From: Schizochytrium sp. CCTCC M209059
Taxonomy: Eukaryota; Sar; Bigyra; Thraustochytrida; Thraustochytriidae
Direction of reading: 5' to 3'
DNA length: 64,000 bases
NCBI GenBank assembly: GCA_000818945.1
Contig: KN805370.1
Span: 1,114,498 to 1,178,497, forward strand
Below are positions 21,501-30,902 of the stretch, in pieces. A model generated the notes under the pieces. It had not been told where the DNA came from, made no database searches, and saw only the letters and a list, made by a program, of their open reading frames with translations. The translations under genes and the position numbers were made by a program. The stretch's first letter is position 1. The number at the start of each line of letters is the position of its first letter.

Positions 21501-21747
21501 CCTCGATAAGGAACGCGAGGCACGCCATGCCGCAGAAACAAAGGCAGGCTTTCTTCAGTCCGAGTTCACTGATCTCTTTGTCCAGTATTTCAATGCCGAA
21601 AAGAAACAGAGCAAGAAACAGAAAAAACCCACTGCCGCCAGGAAGCTAGTTTACCGCGAGCGCCTCAAGCCAAAGTCCTCCTCACTTTCTACCGTAGGTC
21701 CAAGACGCTTGCGCTCTCAGGAAAAAAATGCCAGCAAATTGAAATAA
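18523..21747 (+). CDS. Large coiled-coil protein
   Basis: A 1074-residue protein of unrecognised family. Residues 1-200 are acidic then Ser/Pro/Ala-rich and look disordered. From about 215 to 880 nearly the whole chain is predicted coiled coil by eye: long Glu/Gln/Arg/Ala/Leu heptads with few Pro or Gly. Residues about 925-945 include a His-rich tract. A final coiled coil at about 980-1030 (LRHEVDMLQDALDKEREARH) is followed by a basic tail rich in Lys. This layout is shared by centrosomal/basal-body, Golgi tether and motor-associated proteins, and nothing in the sequence separates these. It starts at the first ATG, 23 bp past an AACG repeat. The small basic gene at 22061 lies downstream on the same strand. 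Confidence 0.75.
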   Translation: MSAIFGVQVEDDEEDSTLELAKEVGLQDLLDAAAAASDRIEEDDDEGNTSEELERVIQDGDDEESEAQGPESSSLGSSDANGLDEDHLDRYLAYNPDTPAKLKATPARDITESLRTRRALIEEGRKRMEEFRKRSATPARATRHTSGSSIGSASSHSLHSRGLSPELLSPESSPSAARRHPAATAAAQVARANPPTQPVPFTPVAQGFKSQLDKLKRDELDLAAAEWSEQRNRVSDMRREYEEELADMQKIVDDAREETQQAQQRNLKLEKDAEQSRKELASLKLQLEQFAATQRADETAAEELRTRIATQQKEMSSLRERVQAQAAELELRARETVSRLASNESDHEADISALNDQLEEQIKSIRDLEEERDGLQQVLELTRQRAAEEVAKYRQDSDKGRHDLSQELAQVRAALETARQAREEQAHAAAQQNEQAQEARDAAQRALELERASAQERERDLQHQLAAATAAQRSAMEDAATEHSARRTELENRLAAADRLADELREERDKARDAEKALRTGTQALQEKLRLALDANAKLQDVQRATASKISSQQQAHTQEVQELCARISEQDEEITGAARDATQAREELARERTAFQAARDDLDKAFEANRQMRATHEAMRLDLAAKEEALQDAEERIGELSRSLAAAQRSNQQAFTDEITSSQEAVQELRQKLRAVADKLEKKQQQLAEEVKLREELEHDVEQLRKEHADQLRQQREHFEQALDEQRAIEQRLRDIATKDDEDDRAALAEMSREITELRRRLTSRAALDDQPSVHSLVHQEEIRRDVELRAREPELVLALQDRVEALEESNKLLSRAFRESAEQASSSDQARTIHQLTMEIEASKRAFHAMRQRLLQAGHLSRRDHRVTNNHLRDSRTGAFSMLDQSLLSDKTWAAETAMASGPSDATTEQPASMTRDELSTSIDSRRHHQHHHHHDHTQRHRHGDASQSRLHASSISKTSPQPAYTTRPGPRAPKTVNRALRHEVDMLQDALDKEREARHAAETKAGFLQSEFTDLFVQYFNAEKKQSKKQKKPTAARKLVYRERLKPKSSSLSTVGPRRLRSQEKNASKLK

Positions 21748-22060
21748 TGCCGCATCAATACCTTTTTCTTCTTCTTCTTCTTCTTCTTCTTCAACCATGC
21801 GTTCATATTCTTTAGTCTGCTTTCGAAAAAGACTTCAATGCGTCTATAATCTAAACAATGTTTGAAGCCAGACAGCAAGCGAGGCTTCTCTCCTCGTTTC
21901 TTGACTCTGTTTATGCGTGGCCCATTACGGCCAGCGAGCGAGTCCATTTTTTTTACCCATCATCAATCAAATGTCCAACATTGAATGACTCTTTGCCTGT
22001 TCACCATGGGCCGCCTGCCTGTCCGGTGCCGCAAAACCCGCCTGGGGCGAACCAAGCGCC
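21748..22060. other. Spacer with CTT microsatellite
   Basis: The spacer between two genes on the same strand. A CTT run (21765-21792) lies just past the stop codon of the coiled-coil gene, probably in its 3' UTR. Nothing else is recognised. Confidence 0.55.
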
Positions 22061-22756
22061 ATGGCGACTGTCGCTCTGGCAACGACCTACGCGGCGACAA
22101 GGCGCCTTGTTGACGCCGTCGAGCACGACTACGCAGAGCAGGTAAATCGCATCGTAACAGGCTTTGCAGATACCGAGACGGCCATCGAAGCGTGCCTTGC
22201 CAGCAACGACAGAGTGCGGAACGAGGTGGCCCGGCGCAGAGACGACGTACGTCGGGCCGCAGCTCCCCGTGCAAAGACCTCCTCGACACGGAGAAAACGG
22301 CGCGACCTGCACATCGAAGTCGACCACCATGATGACACTCTGGGGTTCTACACCTTTGGCATGGCGGCCTCATCAAATGTTACAAGATGCGATAGTCGAA
22401 TGAGCAGGGCAAGCAGAATGAGCAGAGCGAGCCAGACCAGCCGCGCTAGTAAACAAAGTGTGGCAAGCTCGAGACGGGCACGAGGCATTATGTCTCCAAT
22501 TCCGCCCATTGAGCGTCGACATCACCCCAATCCGGCACCACCGGGACTGGGATTGTACATTATCGAGCTCGAGAACAGCGCAATCGATTTACCGCAGCCC
22601 ACTTTGCGTGCCCCTCTAAGCGAGATGATGCGACAGAACACCACGAGAATCGCTACCAAGCACTTGAGTGCAGATCGCCCAGGACTGTACTCTTTCATGG
22701 AGCCCTCGCTCAAGAAGAAAAAGAAGAAAAAGACAAAAGCACGACAACAACAGTAA
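22061..22756 (+). CDS. Small basic protein with SRAS-type repeats, unknown function
   Basis: A 231-residue protein I do not recognise. Residues 1-70 look helical, with an even spread of Ala, Glu and Arg. A basic stretch (RRKRRD near 90) could be a nuclear signal. Residues about 109-130 are a short tandem repeat of SRMSRAS/SRASQTSRAS type. The chain ends in a Lys-rich run (KKKKKKKTKARQ). The last third has Pro-rich and amphipathic segments. It starts at an ATG in a good context (AAGCGCCATGG) and its 3' end faces the hydrolase gene. Coding status is supported by codon pattern and length, not by homology. Confidence 0.55.
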   Translation: MATVALATTYAATRRLVDAVEHDYAEQVNRIVTGFADTETAIEACLASNDRVRNEVARRRDDVRRAAAPRAKTSSTRRKRRDLHIEVDHHDDTLGFYTFGMAASSNVTRCDSRMSRASRMSRASQTSRASKQSVASSRRARGIMSPIPPIERRHHPNPAPPGLGLYIIELENSAIDLPQPTLRAPLSEMMRQNTTRIATKHLSADRPGLYSFMEPSLKKKKKKKTKARQQQ

Positions 22757-23240
22757 TAGAAAGAATAATGAACTTCAATACCTTGCACTAGAATTTACAC
22801 GATCCGTGCCTATGAGAACACGCAACAAAGCTCACGCTTTTGCTGTACATACGTTTGATCGAAGGGCCACGAGATGCCCTCCCGACCACGGTCTCACACA
22901 TGCGTGAGATGTAATAGTTGAGAAGCGCAACTTGCTCGTGCAACACCGCCTTGATCACGACAGTCTTATCTTGTCCCGGCCTCATTTGCAATGAAATTTC
23001 TATGTCTGCTAAGCAAAATCCGCGCCAAGCCGCCAGCCGACCCGAGACGCCCAAAAGATCTCACAGAGGGACCGACTGAAGCTCGATAGTACTCTCCACT
23101 CATTGACAATCCAAGAACCTGCTCTCTCTCTTCCCCACTTCTCACCGTGCTCGATCGATATTCTCTCAATACCATTCCACATGAATTTTGTCAAGGTCAC
23201 AAAAGAGAGTGCCTGATAAATAATTTGAACTCAAGTTTAT
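22757..23240. other. Convergent 3' spacer
   Basis: The spacer between the convergent small basic protein and hydrolase genes. It is relatively AT-rich and should hold both 3' UTRs. No gene is seen. Confidence 0.5.
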
Positions 23241-24314
23241 TTACTCTCTCTTGGAATCATCGGCGAAGGAGGTCAGGTACGGCCACACGGTCTGAGCGTA
23301 CACACTCTTGCCTTTTACTTTTGGAGCGACAACGTCAATTGCCACACTCGCATGTTCTGGGCGAATGCGAAGCTTGTTTCCAGGCGGCACGGTCGAGAAA
23401 AGTGCCTTGCAAGTCGGAAATGTTGATGCGTCCCAATCACAAAGCTCATCAACGTTAACCACTTTCGACTCTTTCAGTAGGCCCAGCAAGTTCAAAGCAT
23501 CTTTAATGCTGTCAATTTGATCCTCGTGCTCATGTGCAAAGGCCATTACATCATTGGTGGCCATAGGTTGGGCCACGAACGACTTCGTGATGCTCGGGAT
23601 GGATTGCGGCGCCGAAAGCAAGACCACCCGGCGCAACGGCAAGACAGATGCCAGATATGCGGCGTGAGCGCCTCCTTGAGAGTGTCCGCTGAGAACAACG
23701 TGGTCCCAACGCACAAAGCATCGGCCTTGCGCATCCTTTTTTTCTTGCAAAAAATATTGCCAGCCCTCCCGTGGATAATTGCTTGCCAAGTGGTGCAGAG
23801 CCGAACGAAGTCGGCCCTCCACAGAGTCAGCCTCAGAGACGGCTTGCGTGAGCGTCGTCTTGGGCCCGCCAAAGACCACAGTCTCGTGAAATGCGCGAAT
23901 TGCTTCGGCTTGTGCATCCTCGTCATCAGCATACAGTTCGCGAATGCCTTTGCCCACAAGTCCGCTGGGAATGAAAGAATACCTGTACGCTAGTCCAATG
24001 GTGTGATGCCCGTTGCGCTTTGCGCAGGATTCAAGGAATGAAGAAGAGAACACCGGGTGCGAAAAGGTCCCAGAAAGGTGCACGTGAAGCAGCCGAGACG
24101 GCTCAGCGTCCCCGACCACCGGCGCTCGCACTAGGTGCGGCAAAAAGCCGTACCAGGGCGTCGACCACAGTAGCGAGCGGTCCGCAAGCGTGGGCCACAC
24201 CCATCGGTAGCCCTGAAGGCCCGGAAGCCACCGACTTGTCGCCGCCGCGAGCGCCAAGGCCGACGCTAGAATGACCCCGACGAGTCCAAGAAGCAATGCG
24301 GTCCAGCTCAGCAT
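23241..24314 (-). CDS. Membrane-anchored alpha/beta hydrolase
   Basis: A 357-residue protein. Residues 1-25 from the ATG at 24314 form a strong hydrophobic segment (LSWTALLLGLVGVILASALAL), a signal peptide or type II anchor. The nucleophile elbow GHSQGG lies near 208, preceded by the strand WDHVVLSG, with strand-like RRVVLLSAP after it. This is the alpha/beta-hydrolase fold. A candidate catalytic His is in RPEHASVAID near the C-terminus, and the acid is likely an Asp before it (candidates lie around VDELCDWDAST). Substrate is unknown: a lipid, ester or peptide is possible, and the protein is probably lumenal or secreted. An earlier in-frame ATG at 24593 would add 93 residues including another hydrophobic segment. 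The intervening sequence looks noncoding, so the shorter form is preferred. Confidence 0.72.
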   Translation of the reverse strand: MLSWTALLLGLVGVILASALALAAATSRWLPGLQGYRWVWPTLADRSLLWSTPWYGFLPHLVRAPVVGDAEPSRLLHVHLSGTFSHPVFSSSFLESCAKRNGHHTIGLAYRYSFIPSGLVGKGIRELYADDEDAQAEAIRAFHETVVFGGPKTTLTQAVSEADSVEGRLRSALHHLASNYPREGWQYFLQEKKDAQGRCFVRWDHVVLSGHSQGGAHAAYLASVLPLRRVVLLSAPQSIPSITKSFVAQPMATNDVMAFAHEHEDQIDSIKDALNLLGLLKESKVVNVDELCDWDASTFPTCKALFSTVPPGNKLRIRPEHASVAIDVVAPKVKGKSVYAQTVWPYLTSFADDSKRE

Positions 24315-24730
24315 CTTGCCAACTCGTCGCACCTGTACGCCTACACGTCGGGGTTGAGCAAACGCACGCGAGTGTAGCGGCGCTGCCTCGCTTCCCTTGC
24401 CCTCCCAATCGACCAACTGATTATGGTTTGCACAAGCTGTTGTTTGACCTTTCTTTGAACAAGGTCTGCTCTGGGACGGACAAGATTTGGAAACAGGATT
24501 TGGAACTATCATCAGAGCGACCAAGGTCAGCTCTAGAACGCAAACACAAGCAAGCAAAAAAGAAAGAATCGTCAATGAGAAGCCTTGGAACATGCAATTG
24601 GATGGAGCTTGATTGACGGTGAGGTCACGAAGTACGCAGAACACATTATTCAGCCGACGTCACCAGTCGTCACTGAAAATGGTCGCAAGGAAAGACGGTA
24701 TCATGATATCTGATCAAAAGAAAAGGAGTT
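24315..24730. other. Upstream region of hydrolase and 3' end of CFAP100-like gene
   Basis: The spacer between two minus-strand genes. It serves as the hydrolase promoter/5' UTR. The frame in phase with the hydrolase is open back to 24644, so a longer protein cannot be excluded. No other gene is seen. Confidence 0.45.
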
Positions 24731-26665
24731 TTACCAACTGAGAAACTCTTGTAAATCCCGTGCTGCAGATTCGGCCGCCGAGTTGTCCTTCTTGCGCTCC
24801 TTCTTTTGAGGAGGCGCAGAACGGAACATGACGGGTTTTCCTGTCTTCTTTTTAGGTGCTTGCATCGACCGCTCGATGCTCTTGCGCAAACGCTCTTCGT
24901 AGACGCGCTGCTGCTGCGAGAGACGCTCGGCGCGCACGCGCTCTCGACGCTCCTTTTCTTTGAGCTTTTCGGCCTTGACCACATAGTCTTCGGGCATTTG
25001 CTCGATCTTTGCCAAGAGCTCCTCGAGGCGAGCCTCCAAGTCCGTGAGCATGGACAACGTGCTCGGCGAGGCGTCGCAGTCGAATCCACACTTGCGGTAG
25101 ACCTCCTTGACCTTGGCATTGAGCTCGCTCAGCAGCTTCTCTTGAGCATCTTCGCCGAGGTTGGAGTCCATTCGCGCGCGCAGGATCGACGCCTTGGCTT
25201 CCTCGGATCCAATTTGCAGCTTGAGCTCCTGAATATTTCCCTTGAGCGCATCCGTCTTAGAGTCCATCTTCAGTTTCGTATCGCGAAACTCTTGCTTGAG
25301 CTCCTCAAGCGCCGACTCGGTCTCCTGCGAGTTCTGAATGAGAAAGAGATTGCTTTCCTCCAACTGCGTAAAAATGTTGAGCAGTTGCTGAGGATCGGTA
25401 AAGTACATTGGCAGCTCGCTGTCCGCAGCTTCTTGCGCTCGAAGGTCTTCAAGCGTCTCAAAATCCTCTTCCATGTCTTCATCCGTCTCTGCCAGCACGG
25501 ACTCTGCCCAACTTGATTTCGACTCGCTGTGCGACACCTTGGACTCTTCCTCGAGACTTGCCCGACTTTTGCTCTTTGCGCCGTGTGTCGCGGCGGAAGC
25601 AGCCTGATCATCGCCCTCGTCATCGGAAAAGTCAAATACGGGCGGATCAGGGAGCCGCAAGGGAGGCACGTTGGAAGTCAAGTCCTTGCGGGCACCACGG
25701 GACCGCCCTGCGCTGCGAGCGTCCTCTTTGCGCTTGAGATTATCGTGCTCGGCAACAAGTCGCTGCTTCTCTTCCTCGTACTCGCGAAGCTTAGCCGCCT
25801 TAAAGATGGCCCGACGCTTCTTCTTTCGCCGACGCCGCACCGCATCATGATGAGCGAACCACTCTGCCGGCGTGAGTTCGTCAAGAAAAGCCTTGTACTT
25901 GAGACAGTCGTCGAGCTGTTCTTTGAGCTTTGACATTTCGCTCTGAACGGCCTGGATCTGGTGGTTAAGCTTTTTGATCTCTTGCACCTTGTCTTGCTTG
26001 AGCTTGGTCTCTGTTTCTGCACGCTTGATGGCTTCGTGTGCTTTCTTGTCGTTCTCCTTCAAGAAAGTATCAAAACGGATGGCATCCTCTTCGAGCATGA
26101 GCTCGCTCTTGCGAAGCGCCTCTTCCTTCAGTTGAGCCTTTTCCTCGAGTTTGCGGATCTCCTCACGTTTGGTATCGAGAGACATTTGCACGAGGAACAT
26201 TTCGCGCTTTTTCGCTATAAAGTCCGCCATGTTATCCTTTTCGTGTCGTCGCTCGAGAGCGATTCCAGCGCCTTGATTACTCACAAGTTTGCCCGTCGCA
26301 ACAAGTCGATTTCCTCCGCCATTGCTGCGCGCAAGCTCGCTGCCGCCTCGCGGGCTCAGTTCCCTATCAAGCTCGCGCCGAGACACTCTGCTCGTCCCAC
26401 CGGTAGCTCGCTTCGTGCTCTCAAGTGTCTTTTCCCACACGGACATGCGCTGCAGCCGCTCGCGCTTGTCCTGCTTCAGCTTACGCTCACGTTCGCGCAG
26501 CAGGAAAACCTGATCATCCGAGGGCATGCGAAAGGGGTTATCGCGAGGACCATCTTCATCGTCCATGCCTTTTTCCTCGCGTGATCTTGGTCCCTTTCTC
26601 TCGGTGCTACGCTCCTCGCGCTTGCCTTCACCTGCGTGCCGTGCACGCGTCAACGCCGTGGACAT
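24731..26665 (-). CDS. CFAP100-like flagellar protein
   Basis: A 644-residue coiled-coil protein resembling CFAP100 (CCDC37; the Chlamydomonas homologue is MIA1, part of the modifier-of-inner-arms complex that tunes inner dynein arms). The diagnostic motif NPFRMPSDDQVFLLRERE lies near residues 40-57. A DUF4200-type coiled coil follows from about 140 to 300, with ELTPAEWFAHHDAV, another family feature, near 275. The middle (about 320-420) is acidic and Ser-rich. A second coiled coil covers about 430-610, and the tail is basic. The start is the ATG at 26665; upstream in-frame codons to 26932 lack features. The CFAP97-like gene is the next minus-strand gene, so two axonemal genes are adjacent. 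The family assignment rests on motifs seen by eye. Confidence 0.82.
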   Translation of the reverse strand: MSTALTRARHAGEGKREERSTERKGPRSREEKGMDDEDGPRDNPFRMPSDDQVFLLRERERKLKQDKRERLQRMSVWEKTLESTKRATGGTSRVSRRELDRELSPRGGSELARSNGGGNRLVATGKLVSNQGAGIALERRHEKDNMADFIAKKREMFLVQMSLDTKREEIRKLEEKAQLKEEALRKSELMLEEDAIRFDTFLKENDKKAHEAIKRAETETKLKQDKVQEIKKLNHQIQAVQSEMSKLKEQLDDCLKYKAFLDELTPAEWFAHHDAVRRRRKKKRRAIFKAAKLREYEEEKQRLVAEHDNLKRKEDARSAGRSRGARKDLTSNVPPLRLPDPPVFDFSDDEGDDQAASAATHGAKSKSRASLEEESKVSHSESKSSWAESVLAETDEDMEEDFETLEDLRAQEAADSELPMYFTDPQQLLNIFTQLEESNLFLIQNSQETESALEELKQEFRDTKLKMDSKTDALKGNIQELKLQIGSEEAKASILRARMDSNLGEDAQEKLLSELNAKVKEVYRKCGFDCDASPSTLSMLTDLEARLEELLAKIEQMPEDYVVKAEKLKEKERRERVRAERLSQQQRVYEERLRKSIERSMQAPKKKTGKPVMFRSAPPQKKERKKDNSAAESAARDLQEFLSW

Positions 26666-27397
26666 GGTTCCCCTTCGCCACGCCGCGCCGCACCACGGTC
26701 GGTCTTGCACGTCTACGTCAGAATCTGCACGGCACCAAGGAAAGGCAAGTAAGTCCCTTGTTCGCCCTTCTTGCTGGCTCGTTTCGCCCGGCCGCTTGGA
26801 GTCGAGTCGTATGGTGGCAGTTGTAGTGCTTGCTTCAAGCTGACTGACTGACTGACTGATTGACCCGGAACTCTGGACGTCGGATGAATGTGGGCTAACG
26901 GATCGCTTTTTTAAACCTCTTTTTCTCTTCAACTTCTAGGCCCAGGTCGGGTTTACATAGACAGGCGAGGCATTGGTGTCGAGAAAAAGCAGAGCGAAGC
27001 AGAAAGCAGAGCAGAGCACAGCACCGCACAGCAGGGTGGCATTTCAATAAATATAACCAGCAAACAGGCCAACACTTCATTTCATTTAGAGAAAACAGGT
27101 GGAATTTGCATCCTGACGACAGAGAGGGCGAGAACTCATGCCAAGAAGCCTCCTGCTTAGGGAATGCGGGCCAAAATTGAGGAGTATCTAAGTGCAGACT
27201 TCCTGTCAAATGCTGATGGTCAGAGTGTAATATCAAGCTCCGGCAAGGTCGAATGGAAAATCGAGATTCTTTTAATTCGACTTTGGGATTGACGTCTTCG
27301 AGCACGATTTGCCACGCAGACTGTCATGGATCCTCTTAATTCCAGTACCTCACAAGTATTCTATTATTTGTAATGATGAGTAGAGTAGTCTTCTTTG
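26666..27397. other. Spacer between two flagellar genes
   Basis: The CFAP100-like promoter and CFAP97-like 3' region. A GACT/CTGA repeat lies at about 26840-26862. The remainder has no gene or repeat I can support. Confidence 0.45.
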
Positions 27398-28519
27398 TCA
27401 AGGGTCCCCCTCATCGAGGCCCAATTCGGCAGCGGGGCTTGTCAGAGGTGCAGGGGGCGGAAGATGAATTTCAAAGGTTCCTTGGTCGCGGTGCAGTCCA
27501 ACGAGGCAAAGTTCCATAATATGCGTTGGGTTGCGGCGGTGGTCATCAGAGAGCCACCGACGTAATAAACGTTTGGCGAATTTGAAGGCGTGCGATTCAT
27601 GCGTACGGGCGTCGAAAAGGGTTACGAGCGCATCACTGCTGCCCGCATCCCATTGAAGTCGTGCAAAAAAGGTGTGCTCACGTAAACGGAGTGTGCGCTT
27701 GACCACAAAATCAGTACCTTTGCTGGATTTCTTGCCTGTGGGATGGCGCTTTGCGTTGCTTGTGCCATTGCCACGCGGCGAAATATGCGAAGCGGGCAAC
27801 CTATGCAAGACAATTGTGCGGAGTCGGCTTAGCGCCGTCTCACGCCAGCTCTCGGCGCGCTTTGTTTGGGACAGCTTGCCCAAGGGAACCTCGCTTTTTG
27901 GAGGTGTGGCTTGCGTGGGCGCCCGCTGCATTGGAGTCTTGCGTTCTTCACCAGCATGCAGCGGAGATCCCGCAGATTCCTGAAGGCTGGCCCGACACGC
28001 ACGAGGGCTCGGTCCGCCTGGAACGGAAAGAGACTTGCTCGGCCGAGGAGGTTTGTAAACCGCAAGCGTGTGCAAATATCGTTCCTTGACTTTGCGATCG
28101 GCAACCCACTTGTCGTTGCTGTAGACGGGCTGCGTGGCCTGCAAGCGACGCTTGAGATGAGCATTCTCGCGCTCAATTTCATTAAGCGTCATTCTGCGCA
28201 CTTTTGCACGGGCGATGCGCTGCGTCGTGCTTGCGCGCTGTTGCTCGGCCTTTGCGTCCTTGAAGTGCTTTTCGTTGATTATCTTGGTCATGCGCTCCAT
28301 AATGCGCACATTTTCGCGCTGGATTTCTTTTTCGCGTAGTGTCCGCTCCTGCGCGTTCTTTTTCCTTTTGCGCTGGATGTGCGGCAGCATGCGCGTCTTC
28401 GGTGGACGTGAATCCACCGAGGCGGGGCTTTGCTTAATCTTGATGAGATTGCGGCGGTGCACCTTGGCGCGCGTCCGGATTTCGTGCGCCTCCACCTGAG
28501 TTAGCCGGCGCAGGTCCAT
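27398..28519 (-). CDS. CFAP97/Hemingway-like flagellar protein
   Basis: A 373-residue basic protein. Residues about 40-155 match the CFAP97/KIAA1430 (Hemingway) pattern. A conserved LPHIQRKRKK stretch (the family has PHIxxKxKK) is followed by a helix of REKEIQRENVRIMERMTKI type. Then come LNEIERENAHLKRRLQ and a VYSNDKW region ending in RYLHTLAVY. Family members are needed for motile cilia or flagella. Residues 165-260 are Ser/Pro/Thr-rich. The C-terminal 110 residues carry several predicted beta-strands (TFFARLQWDAGSSDALVTLF, FEIHLPPP) not expected in the short CFAP97D proteins, so an extra domain may be fused. The start is the first ATG; the next gene upstream is divergent. Confidence 0.75.
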   Translation of the reverse strand: MDLRRLTQVEAHEIRTRAKVHRRNLIKIKQSPASVDSRPPKTRMLPHIQRKRKKNAQERTLREKEIQRENVRIMERMTKIINEKHFKDAKAEQQRASTTQRIARAKVRRMTLNEIERENAHLKRRLQATQPVYSNDKWVADRKVKERYLHTLAVYKPPRPSKSLSVPGGPSPRACRASLQESAGSPLHAGEERKTPMQRAPTQATPPKSEVPLGKLSQTKRAESWRETALSRLRTIVLHRLPASHISPRGNGTSNAKRHPTGKKSSKGTDFVVKRTLRLREHTFFARLQWDAGSSDALVTLFDARTHESHAFKFAKRLLRRWLSDDHRRNPTHIMELCLVGLHRDQGTFEIHLPPPAPLTSPAAELGLDEGDP

Positions 28520-29570
28520 TGTCCTACTTTGGTTTTGTCTGCGGCGCTTGGCGCGCCGCTTTCGAGGCCGTGCCAGACCCCGCTAACCTTGCTAGGCTTG
28601 CTGTGATCTCTCTTTGCGCCTGCGCTTGCCTTGGACGCTGCTGCTGCCGCCTTGGACGCCGCGGCTCGCGCCAGCGGCTCTCCAGGAGCTGGGCAAGGTT
28701 CCTGCTTTGCAGTACTGACCAAGGCGGAAACAAGAGGACGAGTATGCTTAGCTTGTTGCCTTGGTAAGGCGGATATGACGAGTCCTTGCGCGGTGCAATG
28801 TGGGGGCGGTGATGGACAACTTGCTGGCCTGGCTCATTCCTACGTTGGAGCTGTCCTTTGTCAGAGGTGGCGAACGGGCCATACAACAGAGAATAAGTTC
28901 GCTGCAACAAACGAATAACTAAACAAACAACATTTGGGGGAAGAATTTTCATGTAAGTGGAGGCAGCGCGCACCGCGCCGCACCGGACGCAAAAGACGCG
29001 CGACGCGACCGAAGTGCCCTATGAGAACATACTTGAGAAATCTTCTGACCCAGCTTGCAATCTCGCTGTCCAAATCTGTCCAAGACTGGCTGGCTGCATC
29101 GAACAAATCAAAAGAGTAAAATAAAAAATAAAAGCCTTGCGGGCCACAGTGATGCCGATCCGCGCGGGCGGCGGGTGCTTGGTCGCGGAAAGTCTCTCAC
29201 CTCACTGGTTCTCGAAACGGCTCGTTCAGAGTCCTCAGACAGCTTGGGAGAAAGAAGAAAGAAAAAAAAATAAAACGATCCGCGGCTGGGGTGCGCGTTC
29301 TCTGGCTCATGATGGGTACACACCCGTTTTAGTAAGCATATGTGTACGAAAAAGGGTTGTGCAAAATGTAGACGTTGGTTTGCCGCTCTTTTTCTTTTTG
29401 GCGTCGTGTCGTAGTAGGCAATAACGCACAAAGTTCAATCAACGCTTCACATATCAGTAGTAGCAGTATATCGCGTTGTGGCTTGGCTGACTGTCTGCAG
29501 CTGACTGTCTGACTGTCTTCATAGTGATGCTTGCCGGCGAGTCGAGCAGTATAACAGCTATTGGACCGCG
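28520..29570. promoter_or_regulatory. Divergent promoter region
   Basis: About 1 kb between the CFAP97-like gene (-) and the 443-residue orphan (+). Open frames here are short and lack motifs. AT-rich patches occur near 28915-28935 and 29100-29130. No clear TATA box or repeat is seen. Confidence 0.4.
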
Positions 29571-30902
29571 ATGGATGAACTTGTACGCGATGAGATTCGT
29601 GCGCAGTCTGGAGAACAGAGCGCACGACGCTCACGAAGGTCTGCTGGCCATCGTCTCGGCGGCAAGGCAAGCAATGGAAAGCTAGCGGCGCTGGCGCGCT
29701 CGTCTCAGCGGCTGCTTCAAAGGCGCGGCGTAGATTGGAGAGGTGAACGCAACGCAGCATCGCGAGGCTATCGCTGTGCTACATATGTCGACGATGGAGA
29801 CATGGAGGAGAAGGACGAGGAAGACGAAGATGCACAAGAGACCAAGGAGATCGAGGAAAAGCAGAGAGAGATGGAAATGGCCGCAGCGCAGGCTGCTCGA
29901 AACTCGCAAGCCTTGGAGGTTGCGATATTGTTTCATCTTTCGAGCCCGTCAAGAGATCTGGTACCGCGCGTCGACCCTTCGCAAGTTTCACGGGCTCTCG
30001 GCGGCGCAGGTCAGCCGGAATGGTCGGCTTCAACTACAAGCGCTAAGGCGAGACTTGTCTGCATGCGGTATGCTTCCTTTGACGAGGCTGACAGCGCCTG
30101 GAAGCACTTTGACACTCGCCAAGCGAGTCGCCGACGTCGAGTCTTTCACCTGGGGCAAGCACTTGAAGTTCGCGCGGTCTCGCGACAAGAGGTGACTGCG
30201 CACGAATGCGGCTTCAAGGTCGAAATGGATCGCCACAATGCAGAGGTATTCAGTTCCCAAGAAGAAAGAGATGACGACAAAGAAGGGAACGAGAATCTGA
30301 CCATGGGCAAAGGCTGCACTGACGCTATCGCGAGCACGCGTGATCTTAAAATGCTGGACTTTCCCGCTCTCCTCGACATCTTGGGTGACCAGATTGTCTC
30401 TGTGCGAAACGTCTTTGCCTTGTACCAGGATACGGGTACCCTCGCAGGCCGGGATTTGATTGCCTTGGCCTTGCACGAAAGCCTGGACATTTCAATCGAG
30501 GAGGTCGACGCCGCGCTCTGTCCCGGTAAGGTCGACGTAAATGCCTTGGCGACTGCGATGGAGACGGGCGAGCCCTGCTTTGCCTTGGCGCACTTTTGCA
30601 GACTCTGCGTCGCGATGCTGCAGTACTCTTCGCTGCAGAACTCGACGAATGGCGCAGGTCAACGTTCTCCTGAGCGCCTTCGTTTCAGCGAATCCGAGGC
30701 GGAATCAGTTTTTGCGAGTTTCAAGTTATTTCCTCGCGACGACTTTATCGAGTCGTACGACGTCGCACCAGCTCTACGGTCCCTGGGGCTTCCGGCCGAC
30801 GACGACAAGATAATGCGCGACCTCGACGCTCAAAGCATTTCCCGCGTGCGTCTCGCCTTTTTCCTTTCCCTCGCGAGCGATGCGGCACGCCGTCATCGGT
30901 AA
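29571..30902 (+). CDS. Protein of unknown function with EF-hand-like C-terminus
   Basis: A 443-residue protein I do not recognise. Residues 1-70 are basic, and 75-110 form an acidic coiled coil (EEKDEEDEDAQETKEIEEKQ). Residues about 155-205 have a strand-helix-strand pattern (RLVCMRYASFDEADSAW .. ALEVRAV) that recalls an RRM fold, though RNP motifs are not convincing. Residues about 265-440 are helical with two EF-hand-like helix-loop-helix units (FALYQDTGTLAGRDLIALAL, and FPRDDFIESYDVAPALRSLG) that lack a full set of calcium ligands. This could be a structural protein with degenerate EF-hands. The start is the first ATG in frame, and the gene stands alone next to two flagellar genes. Confidence 0.55.
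   Translation: MDELVRDEIRAQSGEQSARRSRRSAGHRLGGKASNGKLAALARSSQRLLQRRGVDWRGERNAASRGYRCATYVDDGDMEEKDEEDEDAQETKEIEEKQREMEMAAAQAARNSQALEVAILFHLSSPSRDLVPRVDPSQVSRALGGAGQPEWSASTTSAKARLVCMRYASFDEADSAWKHFDTRQASRRRRVFHLGQALEVRAVSRQEVTAHECGFKVEMDRHNAEVFSSQEERDDDKEGNENLTMGKGCTDAIASTRDLKMLDFPALLDILGDQIVSVRNVFALYQDTGTLAGRDLIALALHESLDISIEEVDAALCPGKVDVNALATAMETGEPCFALAHFCRLCVAMLQYSSLQNSTNGAGQRSPERLRFSESEAESVFASFKLFPRDDFIESYDVAPALRSLGLPADDDKIMRDLDAQSISRVRLAFFLSLASDAARRHR

Noticed and set aside
24315..24593. Longer alpha/beta hydrolase start at 24593
   Set aside because: It would add a second hydrophobic segment and a stretch that looks noncoding. Kept as an alternative, not chosen.
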